Below, one piece after another: positions 18,095-27,388 of a DNA stretch of 64,000 bases. The position numbers and the translations under genes are program-made. The DNA is from an uncultured Lacinutrix sp. Lineage in GTDB: Bacteria > Bacteroidota > Bacteroidia > Flavobacteriales > Flavobacteriaceae. Where the stretch lies: assembly GCF_947500605.1 (NCBI RefSeq), contig NZ_CANMSJ010000004.1, positions 273,016-337,015 on the forward strand, read 5' to 3'. Within the stretch, counting starts at the first letter, position 1, and the number at the start of each line of letters is the position of its first letter. The notes beneath the pieces were generated by a model that was given only the letters and a program-made list of their open reading frames with translations, was not told the origin of the DNA and made no database searches.

Positions 18095-19195
18095 ATGCTT
18101 AAACACTTTTTTCTTATCTGCTCTGGCGCAGACACAGACATTCTTAAGGATAGTTCTAATGGCGAACAAAACAAATACGCAGGCATTGGTGCTACTGTAT
18201 TTTTTACCTCTGTTATGGCTTTTATAGCTTCTAGTTATGCGCTTTTTACTGTTTTCGATAATCTCTTTACAGCCATTAGCTTTGGACTCGTATGGGCTTT
18301 ACTTATTTTTAATTTAGATCGTTTTATTGTTTCAACCATAAAAAAAAGAGGCAGTATTATAGACCAAATTATTCAAGCATTACCAAGACTAATATTAGCA
18401 TTAATTATTGCTATTGTTATTTCTAAACCTTTAGAATTAAAGATTTTTGAAAAAGAAATTAACCAAGTATTACTAGAGCAAAAAAACGAACTCACGCTTG
18501 CTAATCAAGACCAAATTGCACTTCAGTTTAATCCAAAAACTGAAGCTTTAGAACAGGAGATTTCAACTTTAAAAAATGAAATAGAGACTAAAGAAACCGA
18601 AGTTAATGCGCTTTATGCTGTTTATATTAATGAAGCTGAAGGTACTGCCGGAACAAACCGTTTAGGCAAAGGACCTGTTTACAAAGAAAAGCGCGATAAA
18701 CATGATACTGCTTTAGCCGAATTACAACAACTAAAAGCTACAAATGCCGAAAAAATTGTAGCTACAGAAACTGCAATTACTAAATTAAAAACCGATTACG
18801 ATACACAAGTAGCCACAACACAACCAATAATTGATGGTTTCGATGGTTTAATGGCAAGAGTTAATGCTTTAAACACTTTGCCTTGGATACCTTCTTTCTT
18901 TATATTCTTGTTGTTTTTAGCTATTGAAACCTCTCCTATTTTCGCCAAACTATTATCACCAAAAGGTGAATACGATTTTAAATTAGAAGATCAAGAAACA
19001 GCTATTAAAACTTTAGTAGACCAAAAAGTAGCAGAACGTAAACTAGCATTAAAAACAGAATTTACAATTAACGATCGTGTTTACAAAGACATTGCTGAGG
19101 AAGATGAATTATATGAATACAAACGTAAAAAAGCTAGAGAATTAATGCAATTACAAGCTGATGCTTTTTATAATGGACAAAAGAAGTTACTGTAA
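18095..19195 (+). CDS. DUF4407 family membrane protein
   Basis: A 366-residue inner-membrane protein of the DUF4407 family. The N-terminal signature FFLICSGADTDILKD is followed by membrane spans near residues 29-50, 56-75 and 90-110 (the NLDRFIVSTIKKRGS loop lies between the last two). A long coiled coil covers ~125-250, probably outside the cytosol, then a last span (PWIPSFFIFLLFLAIETSP) and a cytosolic tail. Function is unknown. It is monocistronic after a terminator. Confidence 0.9.
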   Translation: MLKHFFLICSGADTDILKDSSNGEQNKYAGIGATVFFTSVMAFIASSYALFTVFDNLFTAISFGLVWALLIFNLDRFIVSTIKKRGSIIDQIIQALPRLILALIIAIVISKPLELKIFEKEINQVLLEQKNELTLANQDQIALQFNPKTEALEQEISTLKNEIETKETEVNALYAVYINEAEGTAGTNRLGKGPVYKEKRDKHDTALAELQQLKATNAEKIVATETAITKLKTDYDTQVATTQPIIDGFDGLMARVNALNTLPWIPSFFIFLLFLAIETSPIFAKLLSPKGEYDFKLEDQETAIKTLVDQKVAERKLALKTEFTINDRVYKDIAEEDELYEYKRKKARELMQLQADAFYNGQKKLL

Positions 19196-19206
19196 ATTTA
19201 AAATCA

Positions 19207-19249
19207 TAAAAACAAAAAGCGAAGCATCTATAGGATACTTCACTTTGTT
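19207..19249 (-). terminator. terminator of the PhnA/DUF1272 operon
   Basis: Read on the minus strand, gtgaagtat pairs with atgcttcgc using two G-U pairs and is followed by a TTTTTGTTTTT tract. The plus-strand version has C-A mismatches, so it fits the minus-strand operon better. Confidence 0.6.
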
Positions 19250-19275
19250 TTCTATTACTATTATAATCTAAAAAA

Positions 19276-19539
19276 TTATAGATTATATTTCTTTAAGTGT
19301 GCACCTACATCTTTTGGATTATAGATAACCGTTTTAGACACTGGATATTTATCTAATAAATGTTCTGGACGTTTTGGCCTTTGTGTAAAATCACCTCCAC
19401 AATTTGGACAAACATTTTTAAATAAACCTGCAGCACAACTTGCACAATAAGTACACTCGAAGGTGCAAATTACTGCTTCCTTAGAATCGAAAGGCAATGC
19501 TTTATTACAATGCTCGCAAGTTGGTCTAATCTCTAACAC
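19276..19539 (-). CDS. DUF1272 domain protein, zinc-ribbon type
   Basis: An 87-residue cytosolic protein with DUF1272 cysteine pairs: CEHC (8-11), CTFEC, CASC and CPNC, enough for two zinc sites. The start is GTG at 19539, overlapping the upstream PhnA stop by one base (TAGTG), a sign of translational coupling; no in-frame ATG comes before the cysteines. Function is unknown. The partner is also cysteine-rich. Confidence 0.88.
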   Translation of the reverse strand: MLEIRPTCEHCNKALPFDSKEAVICTFECTYCASCAAGLFKNVCPNCGGDFTQRPKRPEHLLDKYPVSKTVIYNPKDVGAHLKKYNL

Positions 19540-20117
19540 TATAGTTTTTTAACGTACTCTGTAATAATTACAATTTGCGTTGGCCCTACTTTACCTTCAA
19601 TAAAGGTAGCGTTCTCTCTATCTAAACGAATGTTTCTAACAGCGGTTCCTTGCTTTGCAACCATACTAGAACCTTTTACTTTTAAATCTTTGATTAACAC
19701 AACAGAATCTCCATTATCTAAAATTACACCATTAACATCTCTATGGATAATTTTATCTGCTTCATCTTTATGCTCGTCTGTTAATCTTGCAATTGCCAAA
19801 GCATCATCATCAAGATACATCATATCTAATAAGTCTTTAGGCCAACCTTCACCTCTAAGTCTTTGTAACATTCTCCAAGCCATAATTTGTACAGCAACGT
19901 GCTCGCTCCACATACTATCGTTTAAACATCTCCAATGGTTAACATCCATTTCTGTGTTTTTTTCTATTTGATCTTCGCAATTTGCACAAAGCAAAACGCA
20001 AGTATCTACAGTTTCTGTTAATGATGGTGGAATATTATATTGTCTTGTATCTTTATTAGAAGTACATAACTCGCAAGTTGTATTGCTTCTATCTTGTAAC
20101 ATTTGAAGTACGCTCAT
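19539..20117 (-). CDS. PhnA domain-containing protein
   Basis: A 192-residue protein with an N-terminal zinc-binding half (CELC at 15-18, CVLLCANC near 40-47) and a C-terminal PhnA/YjdM domain (DSVVLIKDLKVKGSSMVAKQGTAVRNIRL). Despite the name, PhnA proteins are not established phosphonate enzymes. A -7-like element TATATTTG on the minus strand (20140-20147) lies ~25 bases before the ATG. It is first gene of a two-gene operon with DUF1272 and is separated by ~60 bases from the ManA gene on the same strand. Confidence 0.9.
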   Translation of the reverse strand: MSVLQMLQDRSNTTCELCTSNKDTRQYNIPPSLTETVDTCVLLCANCEDQIEKNTEMDVNHWRCLNDSMWSEHVAVQIMAWRMLQRLRGEGWPKDLLDMMYLDDDALAIARLTDEHKDEADKIIHRDVNGVILDNGDSVVLIKDLKVKGSSMVAKQGTAVRNIRLDRENATFIEGKVGPTQIVIITEYVKKL

Positions 20118-20180
20118 TGTATATTTTTTTTGATATTTACAAATATAACAATTGCTTTGTGTTATGCCATAAAAAGAGGA

Positions 20181-21182
20181 CTAAGATGCGTGTTGTATGC
20201 TTTCTACTAAACCATTATTTACATAAACTTCTAATAACTTAGCATTATCTGAATTAAATGTTACTTCTTGTGTACTTGCCGGAATCAATATAGTTTCTCC
20301 CATTTTTAAAGTCTCCTTATGTAAACCTGCAGTTACTTCTGCTTCTCCTTCTACGCACATAAAAACTACAAATGAGTCTAGATTAGAATACTCTTTTACT
20401 TGACGCTTTGTAATGTCTAATATATTAGTTGTAAAATACTCGCAATTAACTAAGTTTGTTTTTGTGTTTGGTTGCAAAGTGTAATCTGCTTTTCCGTTTG
20501 AGTCGAATTGCTTTGTCGCTTTTTCTGCTAATTGTGTATGCAACTCTCTTTTATGTCCAGAATCGTCTGTTCTATCCCAATCATATACACGATATGTAAT
20601 ATCTGATGCTTGTTGTATTTCTGCAGCTAAAACACCAGCTCCAATAGCGTGTATTTTCCCTGCTGGAATAAAAAAGCTATCACCTTTTTTAACTTGCTCT
20701 CTATTAAAAACAGCATCTACATTATTGGCATTTATATGGTTTAGAACTTCTGGATTAACCGTTTTATCCTTTAAACCTAAAACAATATCAGCATTAGTAT
20801 CACTATCCATTATATACCACATCTCTGTTTTTCCGAAACTATTATGATGCTTTTTAGCCATTTTATTATCTGGATGTACTTGTACAGATAAATCTGTTTT
20901 TGCATCTAAAAATTTTATCAATAAAGGAAAATTGTATCCAAAATTAGCGAAATTATCTGCTCCTAAAAGCTCCGCTTCATAATCTGCTATTAACGTTTTT
21001 AAACTAGCACCTTTATAAACACCATTACTTACTTCCGAAATGTTTCCGTTTACGTCAGATATTTCCCAACTTTCACCAACATTATCTTTATCTGTATCTT
21101 TCCCTAAAAGGTTTCCTAACTTATTACCTCCCCAAATTTTCTCTTTTAATATTGGGTTGAATTTTATTGGATATACTTTCAT
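20181..21182 (-). CDS. manA: mannose-6-phosphate isomerase, class I
   Basis: A 333-residue zinc enzyme interconverting fructose-6-phosphate and mannose-6-phosphate, the entry to GDP-mannose and derived sugars. The family start FNPILKEKIWGG, the zinc motif QVHPDN, the Glu ligand in GKTEMWYIM and the downstream GKIHAIGAGVLAAEIQQ are all present; length matches short bacterial type I enzymes. It lies 10 bases behind the glycosyltransferase-like gene and in one operon with the REC-GT2 fusion, so a role in supplying sugar for exopolysaccharide is likely (inference). Expression should follow the LytTR-type promoter at 22932-23016. Confidence 0.94.
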   Translation of the reverse strand: MKVYPIKFNPILKEKIWGGNKLGNLLGKDTDKDNVGESWEISDVNGNISEVSNGVYKGASLKTLIADYEAELLGADNFANFGYNFPLLIKFLDAKTDLSVQVHPDNKMAKKHHNSFGKTEMWYIMDSDTNADIVLGLKDKTVNPEVLNHINANNVDAVFNREQVKKGDSFFIPAGKIHAIGAGVLAAEIQQASDITYRVYDWDRTDDSGHKRELHTQLAEKATKQFDSNGKADYTLQPNTKTNLVNCEYFTTNILDITKRQVKEYSNLDSFVVFMCVEGEAEVTAGLHKETLKMGETILIPASTQEVTFNSDNAKLLEVYVNNGLVESIQHAS

Positions 21183-21192
21183 AATAATTGAT

Positions 21193-21690
21193 TTAGAATT
21201 GAGTTAAACATTGACGGTCGATAAATTGATTATTTACCTTTATTTTTTTCAAATATTCTATTACCGAAAACAGACTTTGAAACAGAGTTAGCTTTATATC
21301 ACGCCTTTTTAGAGTTTCAGCATTATAATCGACAATAACCTCATGGTTTTCGCTTATTGCTTTTATTAAACTATTTAATCCTTTATAATTAATATTCAAT
21401 AAATTGATTGAAACATAACCTAAATGCTTTAAGTTAAACTGACTAAACATAAACCTTGCACCTGCTCTTACTGCCGAAACGTCCGACTTAAATTTTCTTA
21501 TATCCACTACAGATACATTTTGCAACCTTGCCTCTTTAATTTCTTGCAATGCTAAAATTGTATTGTCCTTACTTGCATTATTCACTAAACAAAATTGAAT
21601 GTCTTTAGCCTGACTAAGTTGTTTTATAAAAATGGTTGTGTCTATGTGTTTTTCGTTATTATGAAAAATTATTATAATACCTGTTTTCAT
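21193..21690 (-). CDS. small GT2-like protein, probably degenerate or non-catalytic
   Basis: A 165-residue protein with the opening of a family 2 glycosyltransferase: IIIIFHNNEKHI at the N-terminus and LVNNASKDNT at residues 36-45. At the place where the DxD motif belongs it reads GYVSINLLNI, so no metal-binding aspartates are visible, and the acceptor half is missing. It could be a pseudo-enzyme partner of the REC-GT2 fusion encoded 26 bases upstream, or a decaying gene. The frame is intact. Confidence 0.65.
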   Translation of the reverse strand: MKTGIIIIFHNNEKHIDTTIFIKQLSQAKDIQFCLVNNASKDNTILALQEIKEARLQNVSVVDIRKFKSDVSAVRAGARFMFSQFNLKHLGYVSINLLNINYKGLNSLIKAISENHEVIVDYNAETLKRRDIKLTLFQSLFSVIEYLKKIKVNNQFIDRQCLTQF

Positions 21691-21716
21691 GATTTGGGGT
21701 TTTAGAAAGTTGGCAA

Positions 21717-22901
21717 TTAGGCTACTTTTAATTCAGTTGAAACAGCTGTCTTTACATTTTGCTTTTTGTTTCTGTACACCCAAGCAATTTGTCCTAGTTG
21801 TCCAACAATTTTTATTGAATCTTTCATTGATAACTTAGAACCATCTGCATGAATCCATCTTTTTAATGGCTGCTCACAAAGCATTGTTTTTGCTTCTTTT
21901 AATCCAAAATGGATACTCATTCTTTTAAAAATTTCTACATCAAAAATCCACTGTGTTACAAACTTTTTACCAAAAGCGATATCAATAACATCTTTATGGA
22001 AAATTTTAGCGCCACATTGCGTGTCTTTAAAGTCCATTTTTAAAATCTTTCTGATAATAAAGTTAATGGTTAAACTGATTATTTTTCTTGCAGATTCCTT
22101 TGTAATATTTGCTCCCATTCTAGAGATACGTGATCCGCTTACAATTTTAAATTCTGTAGTTTCGATAGTTTTAACTAAATCATCAAAATCTGCTAAGTCT
22201 GTAGATAAATCTGCATCTAAAAACCCGATGTAATCTAAATCTTCTTTTTCAGCCATGTGTAACATTCCTAAACGAACAGCTTCTGCTTTTCCTCCGTTTT
22301 TCTCACAATCATAAACTGTAATAAAATCTTCTCTTCCTTTTTGCAATTCTTTTAAAACTTCTAATGTTTTATCCTTACTTCCATCATTTACAAAACACAA
22401 ATGGTAACCAGAGTTTTTATCTATATAAGTAATAAATTCTTCACTTAATAAACGCTCTTCTTCATTATAACAAGGGATGACAACACCTACACAACGCTCT
22501 TGTATTATTACATTACTTTTAGTCACTGTGTTTTGCACTTCTGGAGCACCAATTAATCGTTTTACACGTGCGCTAATTTCGTTTAAGCTTAATGGCTTTT
22601 TCATATAATCGTTAATACCTAATTCAAAACCTTCTGTTATTGTTTCGTCTTTGGTATCTCCCGATAAAACCATGATTGGCGTTTGAGAGTTTTTTGTAAT
22701 TCTAATATATTTTACAACTTCCAATCCAGATACGCCTGGCATGTTTATGTCCACAATTACTAGATCCGGACTAAAAGACTCAAATATCTCTAAACCTTTG
22801 TTGGCGTCTGTTTCTATTTTTACTTCGTATCCTAACTCTACTAATCTTTTTTGTAAAGGCAGTAATACTAATTGTTGGTCGTCTATTGCTAAAACTTTCA
22901 T
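21717..22901 (-). CDS. response-regulator receiver domain fused to a GT2 glycosyltransferase
   Basis: I choose the ATG at 22901 (MKVLAIDDQQ), giving 394 residues; an in-frame ATG at 22934 would add 11 residues and would lie at the predicted -7 element. Residues 1-120 are a receiver domain with acidic DD, phospho-acceptor D in DLVIVDINMPG, and KP near residue 104. After a short linker, residues ~140-394 are a GT2 enzyme: VGVVIPCYNEEERL, FVNDGSKDKT, DxD-type FLDADLSTD, QCGAKIF, and QWIFDVEIF. No membrane span is seen. Phosphorylation could therefore directly control sugar transfer. It is first gene of the operon with the GT-like gene and manA, under a LytTR-type promoter. Confidence 0.92.
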   Translation of the reverse strand: MKVLAIDDQQLVLLPLQKRLVELGYEVKIETDANKGLEIFESFSPDLVIVDINMPGVSGLEVVKYIRITKNSQTPIMVLSGDTKDETITEGFELGINDYMKKPLSLNEISARVKRLIGAPEVQNTVTKSNVIIQERCVGVVIPCYNEEERLLSEEFITYIDKNSGYHLCFVNDGSKDKTLEVLKELQKGREDFITVYDCEKNGGKAEAVRLGMLHMAEKEDLDYIGFLDADLSTDLADFDDLVKTIETTEFKIVSGSRISRMGANITKESARKIISLTINFIIRKILKMDFKDTQCGAKIFHKDVIDIAFGKKFVTQWIFDVEIFKRMSIHFGLKEAKTMLCEQPLKRWIHADGSKLSMKDSIKIVGQLGQIAWVYRNKKQNVKTAVSTELKVA

Positions 22902-22931
22902 AATAAGTGTGTTTAAGTGTTGTTGATGGTA

Positions 22932-23016
22932 CAAATGTACAGGAGAAAACAGCCTTGAAATTGTTATTTAGTTTAACCTATAGTTAAGTGTCGACGAATG
23001 GTAGATTGCTGTAGAT
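22932..23016 (-). promoter_or_regulatory. LytTR-type regulon promoter P1 (REC-GT2 operon)
   Basis: On the plus strand tgtcgac (22989) and tgtagat (23010) are 21 bp apart, and a weaker tttagtt lies at 22967. The first box extends to tgtcgacgaatgg. On the minus strand a perfect -7 TACATTTG occupies 22932-22939, 49 bp from the central box. No TTTG -33 element is evident, consistent with activator dependence. The divergent gene at 23082 shares the region. Confidence 0.8.
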
Positions 23017-23081
23017 AATTAAAAATCAAACCACTATTATATTTATTTATCTTTACCATATTATTACAGCTTAGGCTTTAT

Positions 23082-26000
23082 ATGAAGGAAACCTCAAACA
23101 AATTTTTAATCACCGCCATTCTTTTAGCATTGGCGTTTCATGGTAGTGCCATATTTTTTACTTTGGAAACTACTTATGACGCGTTAATACACCTATTTTT
23201 TGCAGATCATTATGCAAACAGTTGGTTTGAACCTTGGAACTACGAGTGGTACACTGGTTTTACGGTACAAAGTTATCCGCCTTTAGTGCATCAAACCATT
23301 GGACTACTGTCCATGATTGGTGGCTTAAAGTTTGGAATGTTTAGTGTGGCCTTAATTGCAATTGTACTATTTGTTACTGGTACGTATCGTTTCTCTCTAA
23401 TGATGACGGCTAATAAAACCGTTGCAGGTTATGCGTGTGTGTTGGCTGTGTTTAGCTCGTCGTTTGTAGAAACGCTTCATATTTTCGGACAGTTACCTAG
23501 TATTGTTGGGGTTTCGGTTTTAATGCATTCCCTTCCTGAGATATATTTATGGTTAAAAACCGGTAAAAAATGGTATTTAGCAACCTCTTTATCACTAATA
23601 GCAGTCACGGTAACTTCACACCATGTGACGCCCATTTTTGGAATGATCTTTTTTATCTTTCCTTTAATAGGAATGGTAATTATGGATGTTTCGCGCGAGC
23701 AAGTCGACACCATGAAAGAAGTGACTTTCAAGCTATTTCTAAACAGTTTTTTTAAACTGTTTAAGCGTATTGTAAGTTTCGGGATGCTTTCATTAGTCTT
23801 AATTGTAGGTTGTATTTTTCCATATTGGCTAAACTCCAAAGCCAATCCAATTACTCAAGTACCCATTCCGCATGGCTCTCGCGATAATTTCTTAGAAATC
23901 ACATCCTCCGGCTTAGTCTTCTTTTTAATTCCTTGGGGAATTTTACTAATATTATTACCCTATATTTTTTATAGATATTACAGCAAACGTTACTTGTTTT
24001 TTGGACTATCAATAACCATTTGCACCATATTAGGTACCGGAGGAACCACTCCTGTACCTTTAAAAATGTTAGGCGAAACTGCTTTTAATATTTTAACCTT
24101 AGATAGGTTTACACTTTGGGCGTCCATATTATCTATTCCTTTAATGGGCGAATTTGTGTATCGTTTTGTTGAAGGTGATTTAAAAGAACTTATTCAGTCT
24201 AAATTTGGCGCTATTTACCATCGTATTATTGGCGGAATATTAGCCGGACTTATGGTATTTATGATTGTATTTACCATGAGTTTAAATTATTTTAGACCGT
24301 CACAACCACAGAAAATAAAGATGTTACCTATCGTTAATTTCTTAAATCAAGACGATCATGATAAATGGCGTTTTTTAACACTAGGTTTTGGCGACCAAAT
24401 GGCGTGGTTAAGTGCGCAAACTAATGCTATGACTGTAGATGGAAACTACCATTCTGCAAGACGATTACCAGAATTAACCACACGACCAATAGAGCGTTTA
24501 GAAAACTCTAAATTTAAAGGTGTTGCCGGAATTGGATCACTACAGCAATTTTTAACAACGCCAGAGAAATACAATCTTAAGTACATATTTTCTAACGATA
24601 AGTTTTACGATCCCATCCTTTACTTTTGTGGTTGGCAACGTTTACGACAATTAGAAAATGGAATTATGGTTTGGGAACGCCTTAACATTCCGCCAGTATC
24701 CTCTATTTTACCTAAAGAAGATGTTGCAAAATGGGTAAAATTAATGTGGGGAATCATTCCGTTTTTAACTGTTTTAATCGCCTTTATTTTAAACATACAA
24801 ATGCTTTGGGTTAATGCTTTAAAAACACGTATTAAACCAGTTCCAGATTTTTTAAAGTTTCCGACTACCTATAATAAGTTTAATAGAAATGTTTTAAGAA
24901 TCACCCACGTTTGGTCATTAATTCTTGCCATAGCAGTGTTTTATGGCATCTACTTATTCTATCTAAAAAACGATTCGCAACGCAGTCCAGAAAATGCCAT
25001 TATCGCATATTACGATGCTTTAGATTTTAAAGAATTTGAAAAAGCGCACAGCTTAATAGATCCTGAAAACAACTTACCAATAGCACAATATATGCTAGAG
25101 ATATCGGTAACGGATGGTTTACTAAGTAGCTATGCAAAAATGGATGCTATTGAAACCGAAATTACAAAACGTAACGACAGTACTGTCTCTGCAAAAGTGA
25201 CTAGTCAATGGATTACGCCTTTAGAGAAAATTGAAAAAATTGACTATAAATCATTATCAAGGCGTAAAGGGAAATGGTATTTACAACCAGACGATTTAAA
25301 TAACGATTTACCACCAGATCAACTATACTCTGATAATGCAACCAAGTATTTTAATCAAGGTAGACGCCGCATTACAACCGAAGCAACACACCATGAAGAC
25401 ATTTTAAAACAACCTGTTTTAGAAGTTGTTTCAGCTAAATTAGTGCAGTATGATGGTAGTTACGCTATAATTGGAGAAGTCCAAAACGTAGATAATGTCC
25501 CTGCAGATGTTATTTTAAAAGGCACACTTTATAACGATAACAACAAGCAACTAGCAACGTATAATGCAAAGTACCACGTTAAGCATAAACTAATGCCTAA
25601 AGAGTCTAGTAGTTTCCGTATTAACTTTGAAGGTATTGCTTGGTCCAGAACACAAGATTCTATTCCAGACACGTTTAATCCAGACGAATTCACACCTATC
25701 GAATTTGAAGAACAACCAACAAAATTTAACTTACAAGTTGCAGGAAATGTTTCGGGATCTGACTTATACAAAAACGTGGTGTTAAGTGCCATTAGCATTA
25801 AAGACAGTATTATAAACGGAAACTTATTTAATAGCGGTATCCAAGAGATTACAATCCCTCAACTTTTAGTAACTTACTATGACGAAAATAAAGACATGGT
25901 TTGGGTAGATCACCTATTTGTAAAAGAAGGTGTAAGACAACAACGTAAGCAAGATTTTGAATACCACATATTACAAGATGGTCAGGTGAAAATAGTTAAT

Positions 26001-26171
26001 ACAGACATGAAAAACATTTTTGTAAATGGTTTACCAAACGATGCCATTGCTGGAAAAATTGTTCCTAACAGAATTGAAAACCATAGCGATGCCCAATTAC
26101 AAAAAATTGACCATCCTGATTTTAGTTATATTAAAATAGAAATTAACACATACATAGGAAGCCCAAATTAA
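23082..26171 (+). CDS. large multi-spanning membrane protein, putative GT-C-like polysaccharide factor
   Basis: A 1029-residue protein. The first ~380 residues hold about nine hydrophobic spans with an early acidic loop (TTYDALIHLFFADHYANSWFEPWNYEW) like GT-C glycosyltransferases and 6-pyruvoyl-synthase-related membrane proteins. Two more spans lie near 550-575 and 610-630. The exported tail has an NTF2/DUF4878-like segment (ENAIIAYYDALDFKEFEKAHSLID) and two FxLYD-like beta domains (VVSAKLVQYDGSYAIIGEVQNVDN). No firm catalytic assignment is possible. It starts an operon with the next two genes (1- and 7-base overlaps) and is divergent from the REC-GT2 operon. Confidence 0.75.
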   Translation: MKETSNKFLITAILLALAFHGSAIFFTLETTYDALIHLFFADHYANSWFEPWNYEWYTGFTVQSYPPLVHQTIGLLSMIGGLKFGMFSVALIAIVLFVTGTYRFSLMMTANKTVAGYACVLAVFSSSFVETLHIFGQLPSIVGVSVLMHSLPEIYLWLKTGKKWYLATSLSLIAVTVTSHHVTPIFGMIFFIFPLIGMVIMDVSREQVDTMKEVTFKLFLNSFFKLFKRIVSFGMLSLVLIVGCIFPYWLNSKANPITQVPIPHGSRDNFLEITSSGLVFFLIPWGILLILLPYIFYRYYSKRYLFFGLSITICTILGTGGTTPVPLKMLGETAFNILTLDRFTLWASILSIPLMGEFVYRFVEGDLKELIQSKFGAIYHRIIGGILAGLMVFMIVFTMSLNYFRPSQPQKIKMLPIVNFLNQDDHDKWRFLTLGFGDQMAWLSAQTNAMTVDGNYHSARRLPELTTRPIERLENSKFKGVAGIGSLQQFLTTPEKYNLKYIFSNDKFYDPILYFCGWQRLRQLENGIMVWERLNIPPVSSILPKEDVAKWVKLMWGIIPFLTVLIAFILNIQMLWVNALKTRIKPVPDFLKFPTTYNKFNRNVLRITHVWSLILAIAVFYGIYLFYLKNDSQRSPENAIIAYYDALDFKEFEKAHSLIDPENNLPIAQYMLEISVTDGLLSSYAKMDAIETEITKRNDSTVSAKVTSQWITPLEKIEKIDYKSLSRRKGKWYLQPDDLNNDLPPDQLYSDNATKYFNQGRRRITTEATHHEDILKQPVLEVVSAKLVQYDGSYAIIGEVQNVDNVPADVILKGTLYNDNNKQLATYNAKYHVKHKLMPKESSSFRINFEGIAWSRTQDSIPDTFNPDEFTPIEFEEQPTKFNLQVAGNVSGSDLYKNVVLSAISIKDSIINGNLFNSGIQEITIPQLLVTYYDENKDMVWVDHLFVKEGVRQQRKQDFEYHILQDGQVKIVNTDMKNIFVNGLPNDAIAGKIVPNRIENHSDAQLQKIDHPDFSYIKIEINTYIGSPN

Positions 26172-27388
26172 TGCTACTTAAACGCACATACATATTTGTT
26201 TTAGGTTTGATTTTATTATCATCGTTTGCTATTGTGCAACACAATGACGCTACTAACCCTATTCAATTAGTAACGACGCAAACAGATTATAATGTTGGTA
26301 AGCCAATTGTTTTAAAATTTACTGCTTCAGAAGGCGAAAAACCATTATTGTATTGTTCTAATAGTTATGGATCAACTTTAGTTTCGGCTATAGCCGAAGG
26401 AGGTATGCTTCAATATATAATTCCGGAAAACATAATCAAAAAAATTGGCGTTGTAAACTGGATAGTATTAGACAAAAATAAATCTGCTGCCGGTCAATTT
26501 AATATTATTCCAAAAGCAGAAGTCGCAACCATGGAAACCTATATTGGACCTCCAAGTATTGAAGCCGGAGGAACAGACTACACCATGTTGGTAGTTATAC
26601 CTACAGATTCTTTAGACAATCCTGTACCAACAAACACAAAGGTTAATGCGAGGTTTCAGTTTTTAGCTTCCGAAGAAAATGACGACATCTTTACTAATAA
26701 TTTAATTTCCTGGAGAAACATTAATTCTAAGCGAGAAAGCGGACGGATGCTTGTCTCTTCAGAAAGTTTAGGAATTAATTCTAAAGAATTTACCATTAAT
26801 GTATGGGCTGCAATTCCTACAGATTTTAAAATTTCGGCAAAACGACCACATAACTACGCCGACGGAAATCAGGTAACCACTTTTAATACCTCTGTAATTA
26901 AAGACAAGCAAGACAATGTGGTTAGCGATGGTACATTTGTTACCTTTTTTATAACCAACAACCACGGAAATATTTTAAAAACCACAGGAACGACTATTAA
27001 TGGAGTTGCACACTCTAAAATTATTCATCCTGATTTTAAAGACAACTGGAGCATTAAAGCCTATGTTGATGGTATGGCAGAAAGCGATACAATTACACTA
27101 AGTTACCAAAGTGTTATTGAAGATTTTGATGTTGCTTTTGCTAATAAAAATCGTGAAATTTTAGTTGGTCCTTTACAAAGTTTTATGGAGCAAATGATTC
27201 CGGATGGTTTACACGTCAAACTTTTAATTTACAAAGACAATGTGCTTATTGCCACCATTATAAAAACATCTTTTAATGGGTATGTTACTTTTAATTTAAA
27301 GCCTGCTGTTTATCAAAACGACACGTATAGTTTTAGTGTTGAAACTGCTGGAATAAACAAAACATTTAATAACAAAAAACTATGGTAG
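26171..27388 (+). CDS. secreted Ig-like domain protein, function unknown
   Basis: A 405-residue protein with a signal peptide or N-terminal anchor (KRTYIFVLGLILLSSFAIV). The rest is beta-rich: a first domain with TDYNVGKPIVLKFTASEG, a second with AGGTDYTMLVVIPTDSLDNPVP, and an invasin-like third with FNTSVIKDKQDNVVSDGTFVTFFITNNHG. Such Ig folds usually act as spacers or binding modules. Its ATG overlaps the stop of the upstream membrane protein (TAATG) and its end overlaps the GH5 gene by 7 bases, so it probably works with them in polysaccharide assembly at the periplasmic face. Confidence 0.7.
   Translation: MLLKRTYIFVLGLILLSSFAIVQHNDATNPIQLVTTQTDYNVGKPIVLKFTASEGEKPLLYCSNSYGSTLVSAIAEGGMLQYIIPENIIKKIGVVNWIVLDKNKSAAGQFNIIPKAEVATMETYIGPPSIEAGGTDYTMLVVIPTDSLDNPVPTNTKVNARFQFLASEENDDIFTNNLISWRNINSKRESGRMLVSSESLGINSKEFTINVWAAIPTDFKISAKRPHNYADGNQVTTFNTSVIKDKQDNVVSDGTFVTFFITNNHGNILKTTGTTINGVAHSKIIHPDFKDNWSIKAYVDGMAESDTITLSYQSVIEDFDVAFANKNREILVGPLQSFMEQMIPDGLHVKLLIYKDNVLIATIIKTSFNGYVTFNLKPAVYQNDTYSFSVETAGINKTFNNKKLW

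Noticed and set aside
23703..23709. gtcgac inside the 1029-residue membrane protein gene
   Set aside because: It is a chance restriction-type hexamer in coding sequence with no repeated partner.
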